From JANQHS01 sp965227315 (lineage in GTDB: Bacteria; Bacteroidota; Bacteroidia; Cytophagales; CCMP332), in the NCBI GenBank assembly GCA_965227315.1, contig OZ245737.1:2108001-2172000 (forward strand): 64,000 nucleotides of DNA. The letters are read 5' to 3'. The position numbers and the translations under genes were made by a program. The notes under the pieces are model-generated. The model had not been told where the DNA came from. It saw only the letters and a list, made by a program, of their open reading frames with translations, and did no database searches. Below are positions 33,008 to 42,301 of the stretch, in pieces; the stretch's first letter is position 1, and every line of letters begins with the position of its first letter.

Positions 33008-34555
33008 TTATGGCTGTTTATTATCTGCAGTAGTTAAACGATCGACCAGGATAATATTGTTAAACGAATAACCCTCCGTGAGAGAGGAGCAGCGAACCTG
33101 ATCCAAGCGCTTAAGCTTCTCCATTGTATCAGACCTATTGCTTGTGAATACGAATACCTTCCCGCTTTCGTAAGCTGCGAGTCTAATATCATTCAATGAA
33201 TTGTCAAAAGAATGGCTTATACCGTTTATCGAGAGATACAATCTTGTGGATGGATGATCCAGTTGATCAAAAACAAATACATGGTCGTTGTTTGATATTT
33301 CTGCCAATTTTTCGCTAAGACACTTCGGATCATAAAAATCTGACAAATAATAATTCCGGTAGATATTTTGTTCAAGGGTCTTATTGTCCACCAGTTGGTA
33401 TGCTACTTCCGAATTGTTATTTTTCTCTTCCAGGAGAAATACGGTAATGCAATATCCCAAAACAAGATAAAAGAGAATTCCCGATAGCCCAGGCCTTTTT
33501 ATATGCTGAAGAAAGTATAAGGTCAGAAGGCTCAAAAGGATAAAAAAAACAGGCGCAAGAGAAATGAAGACTCTCTCGAACGGATGTTTTTGATGCAGGA
33601 AGGAAATCAAAAAAGGAAGCACAAGAACCAGAAGCAAGTACAGCAAGTACTCCTTTTCCATTTTTTTGCCCCGGCGCAACAACACCTGGAGACCGATGAT
33701 AACAGGTATGAACAGAAGGTATCTTTCGGAAACAAAAGCAAGTAAGATTCTGGGCAATAGCTCAATAGAGTAAAAAAGACTCTCGACTTCTTTGGAAGAG
33801 AACTCATTGTTGATCAGGTCATTAAATATCGGAAGATAAAGAAGCGTTGCAAGGCCAAGGCCGACCCCGATCAGGATAGCGCATTTGAAGTATGATATGC
33901 CCCTCTGCTTATCCTTTCTCCAATACCGGATTCCAATTATAGAAGACGCCATTCCAACAGGAATAAGCATATAAACATTAGAGGGAATAGTGTATATCAA
34001 CAACATGCCTGAAATGCTGATCATAGCCGCATGATTTGTTTTTTGACTTTCCAAATAGCTCCATGAATGGTATATGGTCATCAAAAGAAAAAGAGAGCTA
34101 AGATTATATCCCCTGAGTTGCAGGGAAAAGTTCATGAACGGAATCGTTGTAAAGAGAATAAGCATCGCAATTTCACTCTTTTCAAGATTGAAAAACCTCT
34201 TAAGCAATTTCACACTGTAAACGCCCGTGCATACTGTGATCAGGCCCTGAATGGCGCGAAGTATGTAAACATTTTCAGCGAAAGACCGCACTTCCCTTAG
34301 ATCGGCAAGCCTCGTGATCAGTTGAGGAAAAAGATTAAAAAAGATGTGATTGTTCGGAACGTGATAGTCGGTCAGGGTTTTGCTGAAATCTACAAGAACA
34401 AAGTGCTCCATCGAATAAACTTCATCATACCAAAGGTCAATATTGACAAACCTGTATAGCCAATAAATGAACGGTAGAAAGCCAAGTCCATAAATTACTA
34501 TTGAGTTTGCCTCAATATTTGAAAATATCTTAGCGAGATTTAGGGATTTGATCAT
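33008..34555 (-). CDS. GT39-like membrane glycosyltransferase
   Basis: 515 residues with about ten membrane segments. The first loop carries DLWYDEVYSMEHF, the acidic DE motif of the PMT/ArnT-type glycosyltransferases, followed by YHVPNNHIFFNLFPQLI. Later parts are long hydrophobic helices and a C-terminal soluble domain of about 110 residues. Such enzymes transfer a sugar from a polyprenyl-phosphate donor on the outer face of the inner membrane. The acceptor is unknown. The gene is AT-rich compared with its neighbours. A paralogous type lies at 52598. Confidence 0.82.
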   Translation of the reverse strand: MIKSLNLAKIFSNIEANSIVIYGLGFLPFIYWLYRFVNIDLWYDEVYSMEHFVLVDFSKTLTDYHVPNNHIFFNLFPQLITRLADLREVRSFAENVYILRAIQGLITVCTGVYSVKLLKRFFNLEKSEIAMLILFTTIPFMNFSLQLRGYNLSSLFLLMTIYHSWSYLESQKTNHAAMISISGMLLIYTIPSNVYMLIPVGMASSIIGIRYWRKDKQRGISYFKCAILIGVGLGLATLLYLPIFNDLINNEFSSKEVESLFYSIELLPRILLAFVSERYLLFIPVIIGLQVLLRRGKKMEKEYLLYLLLVLVLPFLISFLHQKHPFERVFISLAPVFFILLSLLTLYFLQHIKRPGLSGILFYLVLGYCITVFLLEEKNNNSEVAYQLVDNKTLEQNIYRNYYLSDFYDPKCLSEKLAEISNNDHVFVFDQLDHPSTRLYLSINGISHSFDNSLNDIRLAAYESGKVFVFTSNRSDTMEKLKRLDQVRCSSLTEGYSFNNIILVDRLTTADNKQP

Positions 34556-34641
34556 GTCGCCCCTGATCTTGTTAGGGATTTCTGTTTAAGGTTAGTCTTT
34601 TAGACTTTGCTCAATATCGAAATATTTTATCTAGGATCAAA

Positions 34642-35055
34642 TCACCGCTTTTGAAACCTCTTGTACATCCCCTGCCCCTCCTCAGGCCTTCTTTGATATC
34701 CGAATTGCTCGTAGAAAGGCATGACACCTTCTGCGGACATCAATCCAATGAAGGCATTCTCCGGAGCATTATCACTTAAATATTTTTCAACCTCCTCCAT
34801 GATCTTGCGTCCGATGCCCTTTTCCTGATGATCCGGATGCACAATGATATCCTGAACATAGAAATAGATCCCGCCATCCCCGATGACCCTGCCGATCCCG
34901 ATCAAAGTCTCACCGTCCATGATACAGACGCTGAATTCCGAATTCGCCAGACTGCGTTCTACTGCCTGATCGTCAAGCATGTCCCAACCGGTAGTTCTCC
35001 TGATCTCCTGATATTCCGATACCGAAGGATTTCTATGTTCAATGATAGGATTCAT
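34642..35055 (-). CDS. GNAT family N-acetyltransferase
   Basis: 137 residues. The acetyl-CoA binding segment VQDIIVHPDHQEKGIGRKIMEEVEKYL is canonical, and the C-terminal GVMPFYEQFGYQRRPEEGQGMY fits the small GNAT group that acts on free small molecules. The substrate is unknown. It ends 86 bases before the GT39-like start and begins 15 bases after the saccharopine dehydrogenase stop, so it is likely the second gene of that operon. Confidence 0.9.
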   Translation of the reverse strand: MNPIIEHRNPSVSEYQEIRRTTGWDMLDDQAVERSLANSEFSVCIMDGETLIGIGRVIGDGGIYFYVQDIIVHPDHQEKGIGRKIMEEVEKYLSDNAPENAFIGLMSAEGVMPFYEQFGYQRRPEEGQGMYKRFQKR

Positions 35056-35070
35056 TCACAGGCAAACTGA

Positions 35071-36420
35071 TTATTCATATTTAGAACGGGAGATCTTGTT
35101 TTCGATGCTTGTATAGGCAATGCCCAGATCTTCCAATTCCGCTAGTATGGGTTCATAAACCTCCTTTGCCCATGGGAACAGTACGCCCCGGGTTTTTATA
35201 TCCCCATTCAGGATGAGTTTTGCTCCGATGGCTGCCGGCAAGCCAACCGTTCTGGAGATGGCGGTATGCCAATGGTCCAGTCCCTTGGTGACCAGGTAGG
35301 AGATATGCTCGAATATTTCTCCATTCAGCCGGTATTCGATGCGCTCATAAAATACCAACATATCCGTATCTCCGTCCTTGAATTGGAGTTTGTCCAGCAG
35401 TAGATCAAGCAGGATCTCTGCAGGATTTCCATTGACTTTTTTGATCGGCCTGTCGGATAGAAGTCCTGTCCAGAGCAGCTTGTTGTGAAGTTCGCCTCCG
35501 GGTTCGATCCTCAGGGTTTGGGCCAGGGAGGTTTCAAGGTCCTTGCCCTGGCCGGTGAGATAAGAAGCAACCCATTGGCGATAGGTCATTTGCTCACTTC
35601 CTTGGATATGGTAATTGTTGGCTGTCAGACCTAATCGGATCAAGGTATCCCAGGCCTCAATAAAACCCGGGTAACGCAATGTGGCCCTGATGATGGTCGG
35701 AATGCCATCAAGACCATATTTCTTTCTATAGACAACCGAGTCCCGGTTCTCGTAAGCCTCCAGGGGGCCGAGGCCTGGTATATCTATGGTTTCCGGATCG
35801 GTAAAGAGGCGATGATATGGGGTGCATCGAAGCTCTCCCTTTTCATAAAAACATGCTCCCGCACTTCCGGCCAGGATCACATTCATGGGGCTCCAGGTAA
35901 ACTTATAGCCCCAGGGATTGTCGTTGCTTTCGGGAGCGATGAGACTTCCACAATAGGATGCGAAGGAGAGTAGCTCTCCTCCCTTATCACGGATATGGTC
36001 AATGGAGCGCATGCCATTCATATGATCTATACCGGGATCCGCGCCGAGTTCGTTAAGGAAGGTCAGTCCTTCTTTCCGGGCTTCCTCGCTCATATCGATC
36101 ATTTCCGGGCTCGCATAGGAGGCTGTGACCACATGGGCCCGATGTCGCAAGGCGATCTTTGCTGCGGCTGCGTGCATGCCGGGAGGAAGCAGGGAAATGA
36201 CGATGTCCGCATCCCTGATATACCTCTCCATGAGGTCGTTGTCGTAGCAATCAAAATAGACGGCCTTACCTCGGTTATGATCGCCTATCTTCTTCTCCGC
36301 TGTTTCAACGGAAATATCTCCGACAATGACTTCCCAGTCATATTCTTCGGCATGTTCCAGCATATAGGCGATCAGATCGGTGGCGGACATTCCAGCACCG
36401 CAGATGAGTACTTTTTTCAT
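35071..36420 (-). CDS. Saccharopine dehydrogenase family oxidoreductase
   Basis: 449 residues. The N-terminal Rossmann motif VLICGAGMSATDLIAYML binds NAD(P). The family core DADIVISLLPPGMHAAAAKIAL and FLNELGADPGIDHMNGMRSID (about residues 125-145) is clear, as is the central catalytic domain. These are lysine-pathway-like enzymes: the LYS9-type forms saccharopine from glutamate and aminoadipate semialdehyde. Bacterial members may instead act in lysine breakdown or polyamine metabolism. Cytosolic. It is separated from the upstream acyltransferase by a terminator. Confidence 0.9.
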   Translation of the reverse strand: MKKVLICGAGMSATDLIAYMLEHAEEYDWEVIVGDISVETAEKKIGDHNRGKAVYFDCYDNDLMERYIRDADIVISLLPPGMHAAAAKIALRHRAHVVTASYASPEMIDMSEEARKEGLTFLNELGADPGIDHMNGMRSIDHIRDKGGELLSFASYCGSLIAPESNDNPWGYKFTWSPMNVILAGSAGACFYEKGELRCTPYHRLFTDPETIDIPGLGPLEAYENRDSVVYRKKYGLDGIPTIIRATLRYPGFIEAWDTLIRLGLTANNYHIQGSEQMTYRQWVASYLTGQGKDLETSLAQTLRIEPGGELHNKLLWTGLLSDRPIKKVNGNPAEILLDLLLDKLQFKDGDTDMLVFYERIEYRLNGEIFEHISYLVTKGLDHWHTAISRTVGLPAAIGAKLILNGDIKTRGVLFPWAKEVYEPILAELEDLGIAYTSIENKISRSKYE

Positions 36421-36488
36421 AGAAGAGCTGATGATGAAGCGGGTCGAATTAGGTGAATATGATCAGAATAAACAAGGCGCCCGCTCAG

Positions 36489-36517
36489 TAAAAAGCCTGC
36501 ATTTCTGCAGAAGGCTT
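36489..36517 (-). terminator. Intrinsic terminator of the second acyltransferase gene
   Basis: AAGCCT-GCA pairs with TGC-(bulge)-AGGCTT, and on the minus strand a run of five T residues follows. It lies between the acyltransferase stop (36545) and the saccharopine dehydrogenase start (36420). Confidence 0.72.
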
Positions 36518-36544
36518 GAAGCGCTTATGACCCATATTCTGGAT

Positions 36545-37615
36545 TCAGGCATAGGCCTTTTTCAAATTCAAAAAGGGTTTTTCGATCAGCAGATAGGAGA
36601 AAGAGGCACATGCGAAAACCATGATGATATTCACAGGATAAATGCTGAGGAATTTGTAATCCGTCCAGAGGCCTGTACTTCCCAGAAAGAGCTGTTGCCA
36701 GATGTACAAACTGTATGAGAGCTTGCCGACGATCCTTAATGGTTTGGTTTCGAAGAGAACCCCCAGCCTGGAATTCGGGAACAATAAGAAGAACAAGAGT
36801 ATATAGAGATTGGAAAAGAGAATAAGGTTTCCAAACGCGAGTATATGCAGTACGGAATAATATTCCACCCTTGAAGAAATGACCAGAATTGCCAACGCCA
36901 GGGACAGTCCCCAATATCTGTAGGGATAGATCCTTTTGCGCAGGGTATCCTTAAGTGCTGTGAAATTCAAGGCCAATAGCCCTCCGTAAAAGAGAAAATC
37001 AAAATGCATGAAAAACACTCCCCCTGTGATCCTTGAGATATCGGGAAAGGAATAATTCAACACTCTGAAAAAGGAGCAGGACAGGGTCAAAACGATCATG
37101 GTTTTGAGAAGGTTGTTTTGTTGTATCCACTTCAGCTTTTTGAGAATGAAAGGGTACAATATATAGAACTGCTCCTCAACGGAAAGAGACCAGGAATGTT
37201 TTAAGAACCAGGAGGTCGGGAAGATCTGTACGTTCTGATAGACCACTAAATTCTGGATATAGAGAAATCCAAAAAGGATCGCCTCGTTTTGGACTTTGAT
37301 GATGGAAAGATGGGAAAGCACCAATAAGACGAGAAGGTAGAAATAGAAAGCCGGGAAGATCCTCAAGAGCCTTCGCATGAAGAACTTCCTGAAATCGATC
37401 TTTCCTTTCTTCTCCAGCTCCCTGTTGAGAATGGTGGTGATCAGAAAACCACTGATCAGAAAGAACAATCGGACACCGACCGCGCCTGCATGCCAGAAAT
37501 CAAAAAGGAATTTGAACCATGGGGGATTCCCGGTGATGATCAAATGCGAGAAGATCACCAGTAGTATGGCAAAGGCCCTGAGGCCATCAAGGCAGGGTAT
37601 GTATCTGATATTCAA
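36545..37615 (-). CDS. Acyltransferase 3 (OafA/YrhL-like) membrane protein
   Basis: 356 residues with about ten membrane segments. The start reads IRYIPCLDGLRAFAILLVIFSHL, including the conserved His, and FFMRRLLRIFPAFYFYLLVLL and WSLSVEEQFYILYPF are the next family blocks. The start is TTG at 37615; I see no ATG upstream in frame. It probably acylates a surface glycan or lipid. It is divergent from icd across 250 bases. Confidence 0.92.
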   Translation of the reverse strand: MNIRYIPCLDGLRAFAILLVIFSHLIITGNPPWFKFLFDFWHAGAVGVRLFFLISGFLITTILNRELEKKGKIDFRKFFMRRLLRIFPAFYFYLLVLLVLSHLSIIKVQNEAILFGFLYIQNLVVYQNVQIFPTSWFLKHSWSLSVEEQFYILYPFILKKLKWIQQNNLLKTMIVLTLSCSFFRVLNYSFPDISRITGGVFFMHFDFLFYGGLLALNFTALKDTLRKRIYPYRYWGLSLALAILVISSRVEYYSVLHILAFGNLILFSNLYILLFFLLFPNSRLGVLFETKPLRIVGKLSYSLYIWQQLFLGSTGLWTDYKFLSIYPVNIIMVFACASFSYLLIEKPFLNLKKAYA

Positions 37616-37749
37616 AGGCTATGGTTTTCCGGGTTCCTCATTTGAGGCTTTTCGGGATCATGGTGAGATTTGCTTCTGGCTTACCTCCGGATCTTCCTGG
37701 AAAAAACCGGCAATTAAAGGCTTTAATTGGGTAATTGATTCCAATTCAG

Positions 37750-37816
37750 GCACAATATGGATCTTTAATCAATTAATAATATTTATGTATTTATTAAAAA
37801 TATTAAATATTTATTT
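37750..37816. promoter_or_regulatory. AT-rich divergent region before icd
   Basis: A run of about 65 bases that is nearly all A and T, with repeated ATTTAT and AATATT words, lies between icd and the divergent acyltransferase. It may be an UP-like or bendable element. I find no exact TAnnTTTG box for icd. Confidence 0.35.
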
Positions 37817-37865
37817 ATGACCTTTTCTGCCCATTTTTGCCCCCGTCAAAGGAAACGAAAAGTTT

Positions 37866-39380
37866 ATGAGCACAAAAGTATTGAGCGAGCACCTTGCCAA
37901 GAGGGATAACCACATACCGGTTAAAATAGCGGTCGCCAAAGGTGACGGCATCGGTCCCGAGATCATGGGAGCAACCTTGCGGATACTCAAGGCCGCAGGC
38001 GCCAATATTGAACCCGAGTTCATTGACCTGGGAGAAAAGGTCTATCTCTCTGGCAATACCTCGGGCATAGACTCCGAAGCATGGGATATGATCAGCAACA
38101 ATAAGGTCATTCTCAAAGCCCCTATTACCACACCACAGGGAAAGGGCTATAAAAGTCTGAATGTCACCTTGAGAAAATCACTTGGACTATTTGCCAATGT
38201 GAGACCGGTCGAAGCACTCAGTCCCTATGTCCCCAGCCATTTTCCAAAAATGGATGTGGTGATCATTCGTGAAAATGAAGAAGATCTTTATGCAGGTATT
38301 GAGCATCGTCAAACACAGGATGTATATCAATGTTTGAAACTCATTACCCGCCCGGGCTGCGAGCGCATAGTTCGTTATGCCTTTGAGTATGCCAAGGCCT
38401 ACGGAAGAAAGAAAGTAACCTGTATGGTCAAGGATAACATCATGAAGGTCACCGATGGCCTTTTTCATCAGGTATTTGATGAGATCGCTTTATCGTATCC
38501 GGAAATCGAAAATGAAACGCAGATCATCGACATAGGTTCGGCACGCCTAGCCAACAATCCGGAAAACTATGATGTGATCGTCACGGCAAATCTCTATGGC
38601 GACATCATCTCCGACATCGCCGCAGAGATCGGCGGATCCGTCGGAATGTGTGGTTCGGCGAATATCGGAAAGAATGTGGCCATGTTTGAAGCGATCCATG
38701 GTTCCGCTCCGGATATTGCCGGCAAGGGAATTGCCAATCCTTCAGGCCTGATCAATGCTGCTGTCTCTATGCTCGCCCATATAGGACAGGCTGATATAGG
38801 TGATAAGGTCAAGAATGCATGGTTAGCAACGATAGAACAGGGTTATCATACCAGCGACATTTATAAGAAGGGTTCCAGTCTGCAAAAAGTGGGAACTCAA
38901 GATTTTGCCGATCGGGTTATTTGGAATCTTGGTCAGGAACCAAACAGACTGCCTAAGAGCAATCTGTCACTGGGTAAAGGAACTATTCAAATTCCGGATT
39001 ATGTACGGAAGCCGGAGCAAAAAGAACTGGTTGGGGTAGATGTTTTTCTCGAATGGTGGCGCAATGATCCCGTCGAATTAGGGGATGCGCTTTCCAAACT
39101 TGATGTCTATCGACTCAAGTTGAAAATGATCACCAACCGCGGGGTAAAGGTTTATCCTGAAGGATTAAAAGAAACCTATTGCACCGACCATTGGCGATGT
39201 CGATTCGTCGGGGTGGATGCGAATATCGTTTCCGAAGAACCGAATTATGCACCTGTGGACTATGAGCAGGTGGTTGCATTACTGTCCAAATTATCTCATC
39301 TGGGTTTCGACGTCATCAAAACAGAGAACCTTTATGAGTTTGACGGGAAGCGAGGCTTTTCCCTTGGACAGGGTGAATAG
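37866..39380 (+). CDS. icd: NADP-dependent isocitrate dehydrogenase, long form
   Basis: 504 residues. Domain 1 (about 1-340) is a complete isocitrate/isopropylmalate dehydrogenase: AKGDGIGPEIMG, the substrate loop KSLNVTLRKSLGLFANVRP, IIRENEEDLYAGIEH, the metal-binding LYGDIISDIAAEIGGSVG and EAIHGSAPDIAGKGIANP. A C-terminal domain of about 130 residues follows, as in the long Thermus-type enzymes. It converts isocitrate to 2-oxoglutarate and CO2 in the TCA cycle, making NADPH. It is monocistronic: AT-rich leader, strong terminator at 39477-39503. Confidence 0.95.
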   Translation: MSTKVLSEHLAKRDNHIPVKIAVAKGDGIGPEIMGATLRILKAAGANIEPEFIDLGEKVYLSGNTSGIDSEAWDMISNNKVILKAPITTPQGKGYKSLNVTLRKSLGLFANVRPVEALSPYVPSHFPKMDVVIIRENEEDLYAGIEHRQTQDVYQCLKLITRPGCERIVRYAFEYAKAYGRKKVTCMVKDNIMKVTDGLFHQVFDEIALSYPEIENETQIIDIGSARLANNPENYDVIVTANLYGDIISDIAAEIGGSVGMCGSANIGKNVAMFEAIHGSAPDIAGKGIANPSGLINAAVSMLAHIGQADIGDKVKNAWLATIEQGYHTSDIYKKGSSLQKVGTQDFADRVIWNLGQEPNRLPKSNLSLGKGTIQIPDYVRKPEQKELVGVDVFLEWWRNDPVELGDALSKLDVYRLKLKMITNRGVKVYPEGLKETYCTDHWRCRFVGVDANIVSEEPNYAPVDYEQVVALLSKLSHLGFDVIKTENLYEFDGKRGFSLGQGE

Positions 39381-39476
39381 AAGAGTAGTAACAGCAGAGT
39401 AGTTTTCCAGAAAGCGCATTGGCCTTTGGTCGGTGCGTTTTCTTCACATCATTTTTTTCATAGCTAAGGTTTAAAT

Positions 39477-39503
39477 GCCCCTGGTCTTCCGGGGGCCTTT
39501 TTG
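39477..39503 (+). terminator. Intrinsic terminator of icd
   Basis: GCCCCTGG (39477-39484) pairs with CCGGGGGC (39489-39496) around the loop TCTT with one T-G pair, followed by a run of five T. It is 97 bases after the icd stop. A weaker hairpin (AGAAAGCGCA with TGCGTTTTCT) lies in between. Confidence 0.87.
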
Positions 39504-39609
39504 ATTCTCTTTAATGCAATGCTGTAGACAGGATCTTAGGAAATGCCAGAATGGGCATCTTGCATCTTGTACAAGAATTAGTGGATTTGGGATAGATATT
39601 CTTTGTACT

Positions 39610-40548
39610 TCAGTCCCTACACCTTTCGAGTCCGTTTCTCCTCTCCAATTCCTTTTCGTAATCGATATCATTAAATGGAGTGACCTGCTCCGGGCTGAGG
39701 TCGTTTTTCATTCCCAAATAGATTATTCCATCGGTTTGCTCAGCTAGCCTTATATCCTTTATAAAGGGTGAGCCTGCATTCAGATTCCCAAGCCATGGAT
39801 CTTTAGTGGTGATCACTGTTCCCGTAGCGACATCGTTCAATTTTTCATTTGGGAATGAAGATGATGATAGAATATTCAAAAGGTATAATTCTATGTTGTT
39901 TTCTTGGTTCAATGCTGTTATAGGATTCTGCAGGTTTCTTTCCTTCATTGAAGCGGTTCTTTGCTTATTAAAGTGAGAGTTGCCCATAATGATCAATCCC
40001 TTTTTTGAGTCGCTCAGAACATACTTTCTTACAATATCCGTGTAATACTCATCTCTGCTTCCCAGGTACTTGTAAAACTCCTCCAGGCAATTCACCTTGC
40101 TCCAGTCAATATCAGGATCCGCGGCGATCGCCCTGATCTTATGATCTGAAACCAGATTTTGGTTCCTTATCGCTTCCAGTAATCTGATCATGCCCGTATT
40201 TTCGCTTCCATTGAGCATGCAGCTGGTATGGTCTCTCCAGAGTTTGTAAAGTGTTTCCTTTTCCACCTCTTTTCCTTCGATGTAGTCATCAAGTACAGGT
40301 TGGAAAAGGTGATTACCCATTTCCAGCACAATGACGTCCACTTTTTTTCTGAACCCCTTGTTTCCAAGCAGTTCAATATAGAAATCCGTTACCTCAACCT
40401 TGTCATGGGTTTCGCCTATGGCAACAATGTTGTGCGAGTCGAACTGGCTCGTAATATGTTCAACGGCATCATGGAGGTGATCCGGATTTGGTTGAGCTGT
40501 TGCCTGGAGTGACAGGCATAGCGGGATCATAAATATTGCATTCTTCAT
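39610..40548 (-). CDS. Exported GExH-motif protein (Tiki/ChaN/EreA-like)
   Basis: 312 residues from ATG at 40548, one base after the stop of the M1-like gene, which fixes the start and makes an operon likely. Signal peptide (about 1-19, ATAQ). The mature start NIVAIGETHDKVEVTDFYIELL has the GExH motif of the ChaN/TraB/erythromycin-esterase clan, and VDVIVLEMGNHLFQPVLDDY follows with a second conserved His/Glu block. GLIIMGNSHFNKQRT is a late matching strand. The fold can bind metals or act as a hydrolase; the exact role is unknown. Confidence 0.72.
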   Translation of the reverse strand: MKNAIFMIPLCLSLQATAQPNPDHLHDAVEHITSQFDSHNIVAIGETHDKVEVTDFYIELLGNKGFRKKVDVIVLEMGNHLFQPVLDDYIEGKEVEKETLYKLWRDHTSCMLNGSENTGMIRLLEAIRNQNLVSDHKIRAIAADPDIDWSKVNCLEEFYKYLGSRDEYYTDIVRKYVLSDSKKGLIIMGNSHFNKQRTASMKERNLQNPITALNQENNIELYLLNILSSSSFPNEKLNDVATGTVITTKDPWLGNLNAGSPFIKDIRLAEQTDGIIYLGMKNDLSPEQVTPFNDIDYEKELERRNGLERCRD

Positions 40549-40549
40549 A

Positions 40550-42205
40550 TTACTCGTCTTTGTCCCATTCATTTCTGTTGATCAACAGCAGTTTTTTATC
40601 CGGATCGATAATGACCTTTTCCACGGGACTATTGGTGTTGACACTGATTTCCTGGATCTTCTCGGATCCGTTTATTTTGAATCGTTTTCTTTCACCACCT
40701 TCATCAATCACCGCAAGCTCCAGGAAAGAAATATCTGCGGAGCCGAGCTTTTCGACAATGATCTTGTTTTCATAAATGTTACCCTTGAGGTTGGTAAGAA
40801 CAGTATCTATCTGATATTCCAGATATCGATTGGAATAAAACCATGTTTGAAAGAAGTCTTCCAGGTTCTTTCCGCTTATGGTCTCGCAATCCTTTTGAAA
40901 CATTTCCAGCGTTACATTTATTCCCTTGTAGCTATTAAGGCAGTATTTGAATATTTCGAAGAACACTTCTTCTCCGATCTCATGGGCGAGCATTTGCAGG
41001 ACAAAGAAGGACTTATCATGCTTGAGCGAATTGTTCCAGTCAAAACCCTGCTTGTTCAAAGTGTCTACGGTTTGCATGATCGTCGTATTGTAACCCTTAC
41101 TCATTGCGCGTAGATATGAATTGCTGAATGATTCGTTATGATCAAAATCCGGGATGTTTTTCAACGCATACAATCGATCGGTGTGAATTCCCATCCCGAT
41201 TCCAAACCATTGGGGATAGTCGGTTGGCTCCAATACGTAATTGTAACCCCAATACTGATGACCGATCTCATGTGACATGATCCAATGACCATGGGTTTCG
41301 GCCTCCTCTTTCATCTCATTGATTCCTCTGTGGATACCAACAACATTCGGACATACAGGCCAGCCCCCATATGGTTTGGGATACCCGGGTATTATTGTAA
41401 GAACCGGTTGAGGGTAAAAACCTAAGGTGTCGACATAGAAATCCACTATTCTTTTTGAGTAATCCAGCAGTTTTTCACCCCACTCTTTGTCGTTCTCAAA
41501 ATAGAAGGACCGGATCAGGATACCACTCGACGAGTACCCCTCCTTGAGTATCACATCCCTGATCAGGATAAAACCATAGGAAGGAACAGAGTTGATTTCC
41601 GTAGCAATTTTTTGCTGTTTGTTCAGTATGTCCGCTTTTTTGATCTTTCCGGTGCAGGCCAGATTGAATTCCTTTGGTATCGTCACCTCTACTTTATAGT
41701 CCGAATGAACCTGGTAATAGGGTCGGAACTTTCCATTTTCAAAGTGCTGAACATTCGGAAGATCCTCGGAATAGAAAAGCATTCTTTCCCTGAAGAGATC
41801 ATTGGCCGAGGTTTTAAATGCAATATTCAGATCGATCTTTTCCCGGGATCCGACCGGCTCCGATAGCCTTATCACGAATCCTTCGAAACCATGGGTTTCC
41901 TTGGATGAATAGCGGAAGTCTTGAGTTCTTCCTCTGCTGGAAATGCTCTTGATCAGAGTTTGCGCGCTGTCGAGTTTGAAATTGAATGGGATCTCTGATA
42001 TGGTGGAATCCGAAGTATTATGCCATTCAAGCTGCATTAAGCAGCTCAACGAGTAGTCTGTTGTATCAAGTATTGCGCTTATATGATAAACCGAAAGCCT
42101 GTTTTGTTCTTGCGGCTCATCGGGTCGGAACAAAAAGATGAATAAGATGATCAGGCCGGACAATATTGCCACAAGTCCCAATAGTCTCCCCATATTTATT
42201 TTCAT
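40550..42205 (-). CDS. Membrane-anchored M1-like metallopeptidase with altered active site
   Basis: 551 residues. An N-terminal anchor (about 7-26) leads to an M1-type beta domain, then HEIGH (H312, E313, H316). In active M1 enzymes a third ligand Glu lies 19 residues on; here that position is G335 (QWFGIGMGIH). The substrate-binding GxMEN motif is also missing, replaced by GGWPVCPN. C-terminal helices resemble the M1 helical domain. It may be an inactive relative, use D343 instead, or belong to a subfamily with other ligands. It is translationally adjacent to the GExH protein. Confidence 0.83.
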   Translation of the reverse strand: MKINMGRLLGLVAILSGLIILFIFLFRPDEPQEQNRLSVYHISAILDTTDYSLSCLMQLEWHNTSDSTISEIPFNFKLDSAQTLIKSISSRGRTQDFRYSSKETHGFEGFVIRLSEPVGSREKIDLNIAFKTSANDLFRERMLFYSEDLPNVQHFENGKFRPYYQVHSDYKVEVTIPKEFNLACTGKIKKADILNKQQKIATEINSVPSYGFILIRDVILKEGYSSSGILIRSFYFENDKEWGEKLLDYSKRIVDFYVDTLGFYPQPVLTIIPGYPKPYGGWPVCPNVVGIHRGINEMKEEAETHGHWIMSHEIGHQYWGYNYVLEPTDYPQWFGIGMGIHTDRLYALKNIPDFDHNESFSNSYLRAMSKGYNTTIMQTVDTLNKQGFDWNNSLKHDKSFFVLQMLAHEIGEEVFFEIFKYCLNSYKGINVTLEMFQKDCETISGKNLEDFFQTWFYSNRYLEYQIDTVLTNLKGNIYENKIIVEKLGSADISFLELAVIDEGGERKRFKINGSEKIQEISVNTNSPVEKVIIDPDKKLLLINRNEWDKDE

Positions 42206-42301
42206 GTTGACCTTTTTTGCCTATGAAATACTTTGTTTGATCCTAATTTCATCGGATCATGAATTCCATGCCCGATATCCATAAAGCGTTAACCGCTAAG
42301 C

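Noticed and set aside
36525..36914. 129-codon open frame antisense-free but in another frame of the acyltransferase gene
   Set aside because: It is a frame shadow of the well-supported membrane acyltransferase.
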